Shown here: piece by piece, positions 1 to 8,884 of the stretch
Layout of the letters: every line of letters begins with the position of its first letter
Numbering within the stretch: the stretch's first letter is position 1
DNA from: Luteipulveratus mongoliensis
GTDB lineage: Bacteria > Actinomycetota > Actinomycetes > Actinomycetales > Dermatophilaceae
Direction: 5' to 3'
Assembly (NCBI RefSeq): GCF_001190945.1
Contig: NZ_CP011112.1
Location: forward strand, 4,526,001 to 4,590,000
DNA: 64,000 bases
Program-made: the position numbers and the translations under genes
Notes under the pieces: generated by a model
The model's database searches: none
What the model was told of the DNA's origin: nothing
Seen by the model: the letters and a program-made list of their open reading frames with translations, nothing else

Positions 1-1
1 C

Positions 2-811
2 CTCGAGGACCTGCTCGCCGAGCTGGACGGCCTGACCGGTCTCGACCGCGTCAAGCAAGAGGTGCACCGCCAGGTCGCCGTGCTGCGGATCGAGAAGCTG
101 CGCGCCGAGGCCGGGCTGCGCGCGCCCACGATCACGCGGCACCTGGTGTTCGTCGGCAACCCGGGCACCGGCAAGACGACCGTGGCACGGTTGGTGAGCG
201 GGATCTATGCCGCGCTCGGGCTGCTGTCCAAGGGACAGCTGGTCGAGGTGGACCGGTCCGAGCTGGTCGCCGGCTATCTCGGCCAGACCGCGGTGAAGAC
301 CGCTGAGGTCGTGGCGACCGCCGTCGGTGGCGTGCTGTTCATCGACGAGGCCTACAGCCTCACCGGGACCGAGGGCGGCGACCAGTACGGCCGCGAGGCC
401 GTCGACACCCTGGTCAAGGAGATGGAGGACCAGCGAGACGATCTGGTCGTCATCGTCGCCGGCTATCCCGACCCGATGGAGACCTTCATCGCCGCCAATC
501 CCGGCCTGGCCAGCAGGTTCAGGACGACGATCACGTTCGACGACTACGCCGACGACGAGCTCGCTGACATCCTGACCGATCTGGCCGACCAAGCCGACTA
601 CGAGCTCGCACCCAAGGCGCTCGACGCCTTCCGCGAGCAGCTCGAGACCACACCGCGCGGCGAGTCGTTCGGCAACGGTCGGTACGCCCGCAACACCCTG
701 GAGGCCGCCATCGGCCGCCATGCATGGCGGCTGCGCGACGTCGACGCGCCGACCACTGAGCAGCTTCGGCAGCTCACAGCATCTGACCTGAGCGAGGGAG
801 ATCCGACGTGA
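2..811 (+). CDS. CbxX/CfxQ-type AAA+ ATPase, 5' end outside the window
   Basis: AAA+ ATPase of the CbxX/CfxQ (CbbX/SpoVK-like) group, which use ATP hydrolysis to remodel partner proteins. The frame is open from base 2, so the true start lies upstream; a GTG at 62 is internal to the conserved helix. Walker A (GNPGTGKTT) and Walker B (VLFIDEAYSL) are intact, followed by a sensor-1-like stretch (VIVAGYPDPM) and an arginine-rich segment (GLASRFRTTI) that includes the likely Arg finger. The C-terminal small helical domain is complete. The stop overlaps the next gene's GTG by 4 nt (GTGA), which makes it the first visible member of the PknG operon. Inference: it acts with the VWA protein of the same operon, as in MoxR/VWA-type pairs. 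Its substrate cannot be read from the sequence. Confidence 0.9.
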   Translation, partial: LEDLLAELDGLTGLDRVKQEVHRQVAVLRIEKLRAEAGLRAPTITRHLVFVGNPGTGKTTVARLVSGIYAALGLLSKGQLVEVDRSELVAGYLGQTAVKTAEVVATAVGGVLFIDEAYSLTGTEGGDQYGREAVDTLVKEMEDQRDDLVVIVAGYPDPMETFIAANPGLASRFRTTITFDDYADDELADILTDLADQADYELAPKALDAFREQLETTPRGESFGNGRYARNTLEAAIGRHAWRLRDVDAPTTEQLRQLTASDLSEGDPT

Positions 812-2127
812 GTGTGTCCACCGCACCTGCCCCGGCGACATCCAGACCCGGCGGGGGCCCGGCCGGCCCTACGGCCGCCCGCCAGTCGCTGGCTGCCCGC
901 CTCCGTCATGGCGCGGCAGCCTGGTTCGCCGGGACGCCCGGCCGCATGCGGGTGCTGCTGCTGATCGCTCTGGCGCTGTCGGTGCTGTTCGGCGCCGGCG
1001 TCGCGCAGACGTTCCGCAACGCCGACAGCTCGCTCGGACGGGCTCAGGACAACACCGCGCAGCTCGTCCGCGTCCAGACGATCCACACCAACCTGGTAAG
1101 CGCCAACGCTGTCGCGACCAAGGCGTTCCTCAAGGGTGGGCTCGAGCCGACCGAGCAGCGGCAAGAATTCGTCACGTCGCTGGACAAGGCAGCCAAGCTC
1201 ATCACCGAGGCTTCGAAGGCGCAGCCGGCTGACGCGACCGCGCTCGGTGCCCTCAACACGACGCTGGTGTCGTACCGCGGCCTGATCGAGCAGGCCAGGT
1301 CCAACAACCGCCAGGGGTTGCCCGTCGGCGCGCAGTACCTCAAGGACGCCAACAGCCTCATCGAGACCGACGCGCTGCCCGTACTCAACGCTCTCGTCGC
1401 GGCCAACAAGCAGCGCGTGGACGACGAGTTCTCCAACACCGGCAACGGCCGGATCTGGGTTCTGGCCGCCGGTCTGGTCGCGTTGCTCGCACTCATCGTC
1501 GTGATGCTCTGGCTGGCGCAGCACAGCCACCGCTACATCAACGTTCCGCTCGCCGTCGCCGCGATCCTCGTCCTGCTCACGACGGTCGTCGGCGTCGGCT
1601 TGCTGTCGCTGGCCAAGAGCCGCGCGGACGACGTCAAAAGCTCCTCGTACGCCGGCACGCTGGCCCTGGCCAGTGCCCGGATCGGCGGCTACGACGCGCA
1701 GTCCAACGAGAACCTGACGCTCATTGCGCGCGGCTCCGGCGCCGGTTTCGAGACGAGCTGGAAAAAGGACGCGGAGGACACCCGTGGCTACCTCGCCGAA
1801 GCCGACCGTCTCGGGGTCGGCGCGTCGAGCCAGTGGAACGCCTACGAGACGGCCCACAAGCGGGTCCGGGACCTGGACAACTCCGGCAACTGGGACGGCG
1901 CTGTCGACCAGGCCCTCGGCCCCAAGGGCCAGGCCTTCACCTCGTTCGACGCCTTCGCTCGGGCCTCCGGCACCAGCCTCGACAAGACAAGCGAGGCTGC
2001 GCAGAGCGGGTTACGGGACGCCGGCGGCGGACTGTCGCTGATGGGCTGGCTCGGCATACCAATCGGACTGGTGGTCGCCTTGCTCGCCTGGTGGGGTCTG
2101 TCGCAGCGGCTGGAGGAGTACCGATGA
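808..2127 (+). CDS. glnX: GlnX-like four-helix membrane sensor
   Basis: Integral membrane protein of 439 aa. Hydrophobic segments lie at about residues 48-67, 215-237, 244-268 and 409-432. They enclose two extracytoplasmic helical domains of about 140 aa each, so the protein looks like two copies of a TM plus four-helix sensor unit. GlnX of the mycobacterial pknG operon has this topology: there it receives the amino-acid signal from the lipoprotein GlnH and is needed to activate the kinase PknG. The neighbours here are a GlnH-like lipoprotein and PknG, which supports the call. GTG start in a GTGA overlap with the AAA+ gene; ATGA overlap with the next gene. The N-terminal 40 residues are Ala/Pro-rich and cytosolic. 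The name rests mainly on context and topology, because the sensor domains are poorly conserved. Confidence 0.75.
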   Translation: MSVSTAPAPATSRPGGGPAGPTAARQSLAARLRHGAAAWFAGTPGRMRVLLLIALALSVLFGAGVAQTFRNADSSLGRAQDNTAQLVRVQTIHTNLVSANAVATKAFLKGGLEPTEQRQEFVTSLDKAAKLITEASKAQPADATALGALNTTLVSYRGLIEQARSNNRQGLPVGAQYLKDANSLIETDALPVLNALVAANKQRVDDEFSNTGNGRIWVLAAGLVALLALIVVMLWLAQHSHRYINVPLAVAAILVLLTTVVGVGLLSLAKSRADDVKSSSYAGTLALASARIGGYDAQSNENLTLIARGSGAGFETSWKKDAEDTRGYLAEADRLGVGASSQWNAYETAHKRVRDLDNSGNWDGAVDQALGPKGQAFTSFDAFARASGTSLDKTSEAAQSGLRDAGGGLSLMGWLGIPIGLVVALLAWWGLSQRLEEYR

Positions 2128-3104
2128 AGCGCCTGACCACACTGCGTGCCTCGATCGCAGTCTGCATCAGCCTCGCCGTGGCGGGCTGCAGCAGCGGCGA
2201 GTACTCCGACACGCCGATCCCGTCCAAGACCACGACGAAGGCGGCGCCGGCACCGGCGGCGACCAAAGCGCCCGACTGTGGCAACCCCGTGCAGTCCTAC
2301 CAACCGTCCGGGTCGCTGCCTGCCCCGACCGCGCTGCCGGCAGGCTCGACGATGGCCAAGATCCGCGCTCGCGGTCGACTGATCGCCGGTGTCTCGGCCG
2401 ACTCGCTTCAGCTCGGCGCGCGCAACCCGATCACTGGCAGCATCGAGGGTTTCGACATCGACATGCTGCACGCGGTGTCGCAGGCGATCTTCGGCGACCC
2501 GAACAAGATCGAGTTCCGGGTGATCTCGACGGCCGACCGCTTCACCGTGCTGCAGTCGCACAGTGTGGACATCGTGGCCCGCGCAGTGACGATGAACTGC
2601 GATCGCTGGGACAAGGTCGCGTTCTCGACCGAGTACTACCACGCGGGCCAGAAGCTGCTCGTGCCCCTCGGCAACAAGGCGACCGGGCTGGACGACCTGG
2701 CCCAGACTCTGCCCGCGGGCCAGCGGCAGGTGTGTGCGCAGACCGGGTCAACCGCCATCGACACGGTGAAGCAGCATCGCGACCTCACGCTCGTGCCAGC
2801 CGGGACGGGCACCGGATGTCTGGTGCTGTTCCAGCAGGGCAAGGCCAACGCGATCGTGGCCGACGACACCGTGCTCGCCGGGCTCGCCGCGCAGGACCCC
2901 TACGCCAAGGTGCTCCGGATGAAGGCGATCAGCAATGAGCCCTACGGCCTGGCCATGCCCAAGGACCAGACCGATCTGGTGCGGTTCGTCAACCAGGTGC
3001 TCGACACGATGCGCGCGGACGGCCGGCTGACCGCGTCGTACAACCGCTGGTTCAAGGAGCTCGGCCCGGCACCCGCTCCGCCCAAGGCGGTCTACGGCAG
3101 ATGA
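2124..3104 (+). CDS. glnH: GlnH-like amino-acid-binding lipoprotein
   Basis: Extracytoplasmic solute-binding protein (SBP family 3), 326 aa. The start is the ATG at 2124, in an ATGA overlap with glnX; the frame is open further upstream but that part is a shadow of glnX. A signal peptide ends in a lipobox (VAGC), with the lipidated Cys at residue 22, then a Ser/Thr/Pro/Ala linker. The periplasmic-binding fold follows, with typical family-3 blocks (GFDIDMLHAV near the start of the domain, QTGSTAIDT in the second lobe). No ABC permease or ATPase gene is nearby, which argues for sensing rather than uptake. In mycobacteria GlnH binds aspartate/glutamate-type amino acids and signals through GlnX to PknG; the ligand here is inferred from that. 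Confidence 0.85.
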   Translation: MKRLTTLRASIAVCISLAVAGCSSGEYSDTPIPSKTTTKAAPAPAATKAPDCGNPVQSYQPSGSLPAPTALPAGSTMAKIRARGRLIAGVSADSLQLGARNPITGSIEGFDIDMLHAVSQAIFGDPNKIEFRVISTADRFTVLQSHSVDIVARAVTMNCDRWDKVAFSTEYYHAGQKLLVPLGNKATGLDDLAQTLPAGQRQVCAQTGSTAIDTVKQHRDLTLVPAGTGTGCLVLFQQGKANAIVADDTVLAGLAAQDPYAKVLRMKAISNEPYGLAMPKDQTDLVRFVNQVLDTMRADGRLTASYNRWFKELGPAPAPPKAVYGR

Positions 3105-4249
3105 GGCCACCCGTCGCGACCGTTCCGCGGCCCCCGGGCCGGATCGGGGCACCCGTACCCGCGCAGGAGATGCTCGGCTATCTCACTGCGCTCGGGGCCT
3201 GGCGGGATGCCCGGCGCGAAGAGCTCGACAACCTCGACCGGGCCGCGCTGCAGTCCCCCGACGAAGACACGTTCAGCGCCGACCTGGTGCTGTCGATGGC
3301 GGTCTGGAAGTCGGTGTCCGACCGCTACGAGCTGCTGCTCGTGACCTGGGACTCCGGCCGCGTCGGTCAGGCGGAGTCCGAGCGACTCAGCACCTTGATC
3401 TGGGGCGGACTCGACACCGGGTCCGGTGCGGCGGGCGCTCTAGCCGTCTCGCTTCCCGAGGCGTGCGCCCTCTCCGACGCGTTGGCCGGGTCGTTGCGAG
3501 CACGGTTGGCCATCGACCCGGACCAGGCGGATCTCGCCGACCGGCAGCGCGACCTGCGCGCCCAGGTCGAACGCGTCCGTGACCTGGTCGACCGCGAGCC
3601 AGCCACCGCCCGGGCGGCAGCCGAGCAGACGCTGCAGGACCTGAGCCGGCGCGTCACCGAGATCACCGAGCGGGCCGGTCGCGGCGCCGATGTCGGTGGG
3701 TTGCTCGGGCCGCTCGAGATCGACGCGGCACGCACCGAGCGCGACCTCATCGTCGCGAGCTCGACCCGGCGTGAGCAGGCGGCCGACGTCGCGCAGGCAC
3801 GCACGCTGCGGACCCAGCTCGAGGCCGAGGGCGTGGCCGTGCAGGCCGTCGCGGCGCAGTGCATCGCCGGGGTCACGCCGGCCCCACGTCTCGCCGTCCC
3901 CGACGTCACCGCCCTCGGACCGGTGCCCAACACGGCAGCCGAGCTGACGACGTACCTCTCGCGTCTGGATGCCGTACGCCGTGCGCTTAGCCAGGCGCAC
4001 GCGGCGTACGGCACCGCCCTCCAACGTCGCGACGAGCTCTCCGGTCGGCTCGACGCCTACCGCGTCAAGGCCGGCCCCGAACTCTCTCCCGACCTGGCCG
4101 AGCTCTACCAACGCGCACAGACCCTGCTGGCACAACCACCGGTCGACCTGGTCCGGCTCGGCGCGCTGACGTCGGCCTACCAGGCCTACCTCGAGACGAT
4201 CCTCGCTGCTCACCCGCAGCCTCGACGCGCCCCCGAAGGAGTGTCATGA
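3101..4249 (+). CDS. Unrecognised helical (coiled-coil-like) protein inside the PknG operon
   Basis: I do not recognise a family. The 382-aa product has no signal peptide or membrane segment. It is almost wholly alpha-helical and charged, with heptad-like Leu/Ala/Arg/Glu spacing at about residues 140-250 and 280-340 and a Pro-rich first 20 residues. It overlaps glnH by ATGA at its start and pknG by ATGA at its end, so it is translationally coupled between sensor and kinase. The mycobacterial glnX-glnH-pknG set has no such gene between glnH and pknG. Inference: a cytosolic adaptor or scaffold linking the membrane sensor to PknG, or a PknG substrate. Confidence 0.75.
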   Translation: MRPPVATVPRPPGRIGAPVPAQEMLGYLTALGAWRDARREELDNLDRAALQSPDEDTFSADLVLSMAVWKSVSDRYELLLVTWDSGRVGQAESERLSTLIWGGLDTGSGAAGALAVSLPEACALSDALAGSLRARLAIDPDQADLADRQRDLRAQVERVRDLVDREPATARAAAEQTLQDLSRRVTEITERAGRGADVGGLLGPLEIDAARTERDLIVASSTRREQAADVAQARTLRTQLEAEGVAVQAVAAQCIAGVTPAPRLAVPDVTALGPVPNTAAELTTYLSRLDAVRRALSQAHAAYGTALQRRDELSGRLDAYRVKAGPELSPDLAELYQRAQTLLAQPPVDLVRLGALTSAYQAYLETILAAHPQPRRAPEGVS

Positions 4250-6531
4250 CGAACCCCGCCTGCACCCAGCCCGGCTGCACCGGCTCCATCGTCGACGGCT
4301 ACTGCGATGTCTGCGGCTCGCCTCCCGGAGCTGCGCCCGTAGCGCCGGCCGCCTCGTCCGCGCCGGCCGCCTCGTCCGCGCCGGCCGCTTCGCCGGTTTC
4401 TGGTCCGACGTCCGGCCCCGCCGGGGCTTCGTCCTCGCCCTCGAGCGTCTCGCGCGCCTCCAACCGCCTCGCCTCCGCTCCCCTGGGCTCAGCCCGCGCG
4501 ACCGCTGCCGGGTCCAAGCTGACCCGCAAGCTCGGTACGTCCTCCTCACGGCTGCGCGGAGCTCGCCTCGGCGCCGGCATCACCACGATCCCGACGATCC
4601 CGCCGCTGGATGCCAGCAAGGCGATCCTCGACAACCCGGTCGTCCCCGAGAACCGGCGTACCTGCCCCAGCTGTGGCAACCCGGTCGGCCGGTCGCGGGG
4701 AGACCAGCCCGGGCGTACCGAAGGCTTCTGCCCCAACTGCCGCAACCCGTTCTCGTTCGCGCCCAAGCTCAAGGCCGGTGACCTCGTCGGAGGTCAGTAC
4801 GCCGTCGCCGGTGCCTTCGCGCACGGTGGCTTCGGCTGGCTCTACCTCGCACGCGACCAGAACGTCTCCAACCGGTGGGTCGTCCTCAAGGGCCTGCTGA
4901 ACTCCGACGACCCCGACGCGGTTGCCGCGGCCATCGCCGAGCAGCAGTTCCTGGCGCGGGTGGAGCATCCGCTGATCGTCGAGATTTACAACTTCGTCAC
5001 CCATGACGGTGCCGGCTACATCGTGATGGAGTACGTCGGCGGCACCTCGCTCAAGACGTTGCTCAAGCAGCGCATGGAAGCCAACAACGGGCAGTACAAC
5101 GCGCTCCCGCTGGACCAGGCGATCGCGTACGTCATCGAGGTGCTGCCGGCCTTCTCCTACCTGCACGACCTGGGCCTGGTCTACTGCGACTTCAAGCCGG
5201 ACAACATGATCCAGGTCGGCGACGCCATCAAGCTGATCGACCTCGGCGGCGTACGACGTATCGATGACCAGGACTCGGCGATCTACGGCACGGTCGGCTA
5301 CCAGGCTCCTGAGGTCGCTGAGGTCGGCACGTCCGTCGCGTCGGACATCTACACGCTCGGGCGGACGCTGACCGTGCTGGCGATGGAGTTCCGCGGCTAC
5401 CAGACGACTTTCATCGACTCGCTGCCGCCGGTCTCGGACATCCCACTGTTCCAGCAGAACGACTCGTTCTACCGGCTGCTGTCCAAGGCGTGCGCTCCCG
5501 ACCCGGCCGACCGATTCGTCTCGGCGGACGAGCTGCGCGTGCAGCTCCTCGGCGTGCTTCGCGAGGTCGTCGCCGAGCGGTCCGGACGTGGGGCGGCGGC
5601 GCACTCGACGTCCTCGCTGCTGTTCGGCAGCCCGAGCGGTGAGGAGGAGTCCGTGCCGGCGTGGCGCCGGCTGCCTCCCCTGCACGAGGATGACCGCGAC
5701 CCGCAGGCGAGCTGGCTCTCAACGGTCAGCGTGACCGAGCCCCGCGAGCGGCTCAAGGCGTTGCTGGCCGCGCCGGAGCGCTCCCCCGAGGTGCTGCTGC
5801 AGACGGGCCTAGCCGCGTTGGCGGCCGGCGAGTACCTCGAGGTCGACTCCGCGGTCGCGGCCCTGCTGGCCGACGACCCATGGGAGTGGCGCGCGGTATG
5901 GGTGTCCGGTCTGTCCGCGCTGGCCCGTGACGACGCTGCGGGAGCCCAGTCGGCGTTCAACGCCGTCTACGGGCAGGTGCCTGGCGAGCTCGCGCCCAAG
6001 CTCGCTCTCGCGATGTCGTGCCAGCTCAGCGGTGAGGACGACGTGGCGGAGGGTCTTTACCTCACCTGCGCGCGCACCGATGCGACCTACATCGCCCCAG
6101 CAGCGTTGGGACTGGCCACAATTCGCTCTCGCCGAGGTGATCTCGACGGGGCCGTCGCGGCCCTCGACCTGGTGCCCCCGACCAGTGGCGCCTACATTCG
6201 CGCGCGGCAGCAGCGCGCTCACACGCTCGCCGACTCCGGCCGCGGCCTCCCCGCTCTGTCCGAGGCGATGGTCAGCGTCGACCACCTGACGATCGATCCG
6301 GTCGACCGGGCCAACCTGTCGGCGAGCGTGTTCCGCACCGCGCTGGAGGAGGTACGCACCAAGGGCCCGCGCGGTGATCTCACCATCGCCGGGCGCCCGG
6401 CTCTGGAGCCGGACCTGCGGGACGGACTCGAGGCGGCGTACCGCGAGCTGGCCGGTCATGAGCCGACCAAGCAGGGCCGGGTCGCGATGATCGACAAGGC
6501 CAATGACGTACGACGATGGACGCTTCGATGA
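4246..6531 (+). CDS. pknG: PknG-type serine/threonine protein kinase (zinc ribbon, rubredoxin-like, kinase, TPR)
   Basis: Soluble Ser/Thr kinase, 761 aa. In order: an N-terminal zinc ribbon (CTQPGC and CDVC, residues about 6-24); an Ala/Pro/Ser-rich linker to about 110; a PknG rubredoxin-like module (CPSC from C140, then CPNC); the kinase domain from about 180; and a C-terminal TPR region from about 500. The glycine loop is AHGGFGWLY (192-200), the ATP lysine is K215, the catalytic loop YCDFKPDN (313-320) has Asp315 without a preceding Arg (non-RD), and the metal-binding motif is DLG (D332) rather than DFG, as in PknG. In mycobacteria PknG phosphorylates the FHA protein GarA and so controls glutamate metabolism. 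A good Shine-Dalgarno (GAAGGAG) precedes the ATG, which overlaps the upstream stop. Compared with mycobacterial PknG the extra CxxC ribbon at the extreme N-terminus stands out. Confidence 0.95.
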   Translation: MTNPACTQPGCTGSIVDGYCDVCGSPPGAAPVAPAASSAPAASSAPAASPVSGPTSGPAGASSSPSSVSRASNRLASAPLGSARATAAGSKLTRKLGTSSSRLRGARLGAGITTIPTIPPLDASKAILDNPVVPENRRTCPSCGNPVGRSRGDQPGRTEGFCPNCRNPFSFAPKLKAGDLVGGQYAVAGAFAHGGFGWLYLARDQNVSNRWVVLKGLLNSDDPDAVAAAIAEQQFLARVEHPLIVEIYNFVTHDGAGYIVMEYVGGTSLKTLLKQRMEANNGQYNALPLDQAIAYVIEVLPAFSYLHDLGLVYCDFKPDNMIQVGDAIKLIDLGGVRRIDDQDSAIYGTVGYQAPEVAEVGTSVASDIYTLGRTLTVLAMEFRGYQTTFIDSLPPVSDIPLFQQNDSFYRLLSKACAPDPADRFVSADELRVQLLGVLREVVAERSGRGAAAHSTSSLLFGSPSGEEESVPAWRRLPPLHEDDRDPQASWLSTVSVTEPRERLKALLAAPERSPEVLLQTGLAALAAGEYLEVDSAVAALLADDPWEWRAVWVSGLSALARDDAAGAQSAFNAVYGQVPGELAPKLALAMSCQLSGEDDVAEGLYLTCARTDATYIAPAALGLATIRSRRGDLDGAVAALDLVPPTSGAYIRARQQRAHTLADSGRGLPALSEAMVSVDHLTIDPVDRANLSASVFRTALEEVRTKGPRGDLTIAGRPALEPDLRDGLEAAYRELAGHEPTKQGRVAMIDKANDVRRWTLR

Positions 6532-7604
6532 GCGGAGACGATGCCGGCTCGGTGAGCGCGGGCACCACCGTGCGGTGCCCGGCCTGCGGTCACGACACGA
6601 CCGAGGGTGACCTCTTCTGCGAGGCGTGTGGGGCTGAGCTTGCTTCTGCCCCAACGGTTTCCGAACCGGTAGCCGCTCCCCTGGCAGGACCGACGGCACC
6701 CATCTCCGATGGCGCCTGCCTCTCGTGCGGTGGGGTCGTCGGTGAGGACGGCTACTGCGAGACGTGCGGCACCAAGGCGCCCAAGCCACGCGACCACTTC
6801 CAGGAGCAGCCGGCGCCTTGGGTCGCGATGACCTGCGACCGCGGCGTCCGGCACCACCGCAACGAGGACGCCGGCGCACTGTCGGCCGATCCCGAGCCGG
6901 GCAGCCGGGCCGTCCTCGTCGTCTGCGACGGCGTCAGCTCCTCCACGGATTCTGATGTCGCGAGCCTCGCGGCAGCATCCGCCGCGCGCGACGTCTTGGC
7001 AGTCGGCCGCGCGCAGGGCATGGGCACTCCGTCGTCCAGGGTCAGCGCGATCGTCGCTCGCCTCGAGGCTGCGGCCACGGCGGCCAACGACGCCGTCGTG
7101 GCGACGACGGCGCCCGAGAGCGGCAGCCCGGCGTCGTGCACGTTCGTTGCGGCCGTCGTCGACGACGGGACGATCGTGGCCGGAAGCGTCGGCGACAGCC
7201 GCGCCTACTGGTTCCCCGACAGCGGCGAGGCGATCCACCTGAGTGTGGACGACTCGATGGCGGCCGAGCTGATCGCTCAGGGCACGCCGCGCCAGATCGC
7301 CGAGTCGAGTCCGCAGGCGCACGCCATCACGCGGTGGCTCGGCGTCGACTCCCACGATCACAAGCCCGGCACGATGACGGTCGACGTCGACGCCCCAGGC
7401 TGGCTGCTCGTCTGCTCCGACGGGCTCTGGAACTACTGCTCCGCGGCGGCCGACCTGGCCGACCTCGTACGTCGTACGGCTTCGGCCCAGCACGACGACC
7501 CGCTCGCCACGTCGGCGGCGCTTGTCGACTGGGCCAACGCCCAAGGCGGGCAGGACAACATCACCGTGGCTCTTGCCCGTATCCCGATCGATGGAAGGAT
7601 CTGA
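6528..7604 (+). CDS. PP2C-family Ser/Thr phosphatase with two N-terminal zinc ribbons
   Basis: PPM/PP2C phosphatase, 358 aa from the ATG at 6528, which overlaps the pknG stop (ATGA); an in-frame ATG at 6516 is also possible. Two zinc ribbons come first: CPAC/CEAC (about residues 17-37) and CLSC/CETC (about 64-82). The PP2C domain follows with its metal and phosphate motifs in order: an Arg-containing start (VRHHRNEDAG), VVCDGVSSS, GSVGDSRAYW, SDGLWNY and GGQDNITVAL. The metal-binding Asp residues are all present, so it should be active. It probably removes phosphates placed by PknG on shared targets. The zinc-ribbon pair resembles those of the kinase and FHA protein in the same operon. Confidence 0.92.
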   Translation: MSGDDAGSVSAGTTVRCPACGHDTTEGDLFCEACGAELASAPTVSEPVAAPLAGPTAPISDGACLSCGGVVGEDGYCETCGTKAPKPRDHFQEQPAPWVAMTCDRGVRHHRNEDAGALSADPEPGSRAVLVVCDGVSSSTDSDVASLAAASAARDVLAVGRAQGMGTPSSRVSAIVARLEAAATAANDAVVATTAPESGSPASCTFVAAVVDDGTIVAGSVGDSRAYWFPDSGEAIHLSVDDSMAAELIAQGTPRQIAESSPQAHAITRWLGVDSHDHKPGTMTVDVDAPGWLLVCSDGLWNYCSAAADLADLVRRTASAQHDDPLATSAALVDWANAQGGQDNITVALARIPIDGRI

Positions 7605-7606
7605 CC

Positions 7607-8884
7607 ATGGCGCAGTTCACTGCCTCCGTCTACCAGAACGAGTTCCTGCCCGACGGCGGGACGGACGTGCACGCGATCGTCACGGTGACCGCATCCGGCG
7701 CCGGATCGGCCGGGCAGACCGGCGGTGGTGACGCGGGCGAGATCGTCATCGTGGACACGTCCGGCTCGATGGGCGTCGACAACATCCGCGCGGCGCAGAG
7801 TGCCGCCGTCGCCGCCATCGACCAGATCCACGACGGCGTGTGGTTCGCGCTCATCTCGGGCAACCACCAGGCGGTCCTGGCCTACCCCGCGGGCGCCGAG
7901 CCCGGGATGGTGCGGATGGACCCGTCGGCCCGCGCGGCCGCGAAGTCGGCGGTGACCACGTTCCGCGCCAACGGCGGCACCGCGATGGGCACCTGGCTGC
8001 GGCTGGCCGCATCGGTGTTCTCGACCGTGCCGTCGCTCGCTCAGCGGCACGCGATCCTGCTGACCGACGGCGCCAACCAGCACGAGACACCCGACCAGCT
8101 CACCGACGCCATCTCCAGCGTCACTGGCCAGTTCCAGTGCGACTGCCGCGGGGTGGGCGCCGCCTGGCAGGTCGACGAGGTCCGACGGATCGCCACTGCG
8201 CTCCTCGGGTCGGTCGACATCATCCCGTCCGCCGACCAGATGGCCGCACAGTTCTCCGCGCTGATCCAGGCCGCCATGGGCCGCGGCATCGCCGATGCGC
8301 AGATGCGGGTCTGGGCGCCGCAGGGCGCGCAGGTCCTCTTCGTCCGTCAGGTCGCGCCCACGGTCGATGACCTGACCGACCGCCGCTTTGAGGTCAACCC
8401 GCTCACCGGCGCCTACCCGACCGGCTCGTGGGGTGATGAGTCTCGGGACTACCACGTGGCCGTACGCCTGGCAGCCAAGGCGGTCGGCCAGGAGCAGCTC
8501 GCAGCACGCGTACAGCTCGCGCTCGGCGAGCAGGTCGTCGCGCAGGGCCTGGTCAAGGCGCAGTGGTCCAACGACGACACCCTCACCACCCGGATCAGCC
8601 CGGAGGTCGCCCACTACACCGGCCAGACCGAGCTGGCCGAGGCGATCCAGGACGGTCTGGCCGCCAAGGCTGCCGGTGACACGGTGACCGCGACGACCAA
8701 GCTTGGGCGGGCCGTACAGCTCGCGGCGCAGACCGGCAACGACGAGGCGACGACCAAGCTGCGCAAGGTCGTGGACATCGACGATCCGGACGCGGGCACC
8801 GTGCGGCTCAAGCGTTCGGTCGACAAGCTCGATGAGATGGCGCTGGACACGGCGTCCACCAAGACGACCAGGATCCGCAAGTGA
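7607..8884 (+). CDS. von Willebrand factor A (VWA) domain protein
   Basis: 425-aa cytosolic protein. The chosen start is the ATG at 7607, 2 nt after the phosphatase stop; the open frame upstream is only a shadow. It has a short beta-rich N-terminus and then a VWA domain with a complete MIDAS metal site: DxSxS at D50/S52/S54, Thr125 in GGTAMG and Asp154 in LLTDGAN. The C-terminal half, about 230-425, is predicted beta then helical and ends in a Lys/Arg-rich tail. There is no signal peptide. VWA proteins paired with AAA+ ATPases (MoxR/CbbQ types) act as adaptors in protein-remodelling complexes, and an AAA+ gene opens this operon. In the type VI secretion phosphorylation pathway a VWA domain is fused to the kinase PpkA. 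The exact role here is inferred. Confidence 0.9.
   Translation: MAQFTASVYQNEFLPDGGTDVHAIVTVTASGAGSAGQTGGGDAGEIVIVDTSGSMGVDNIRAAQSAAVAAIDQIHDGVWFALISGNHQAVLAYPAGAEPGMVRMDPSARAAAKSAVTTFRANGGTAMGTWLRLAASVFSTVPSLAQRHAILLTDGANQHETPDQLTDAISSVTGQFQCDCRGVGAAWQVDEVRRIATALLGSVDIIPSADQMAAQFSALIQAAMGRGIADAQMRVWAPQGAQVLFVRQVAPTVDDLTDRRFEVNPLTGAYPTGSWGDESRDYHVAVRLAAKAVGQEQLAARVQLALGEQVVAQGLVKAQWSNDDTLTTRISPEVAHYTGQTELAEAIQDGLAAKAAGDTVTATTKLGRAVQLAAQTGNDEATTKLRKVVDIDDPDAGTVRLKRSVDKLDEMALDTASTKTTRIRK

Noticed and set aside
598-1857. 419-aa minus-strand ORF
   Set aside because: Antisense to the AAA+ and glnX genes, with low-complexity composition typical of high-GC shadows.
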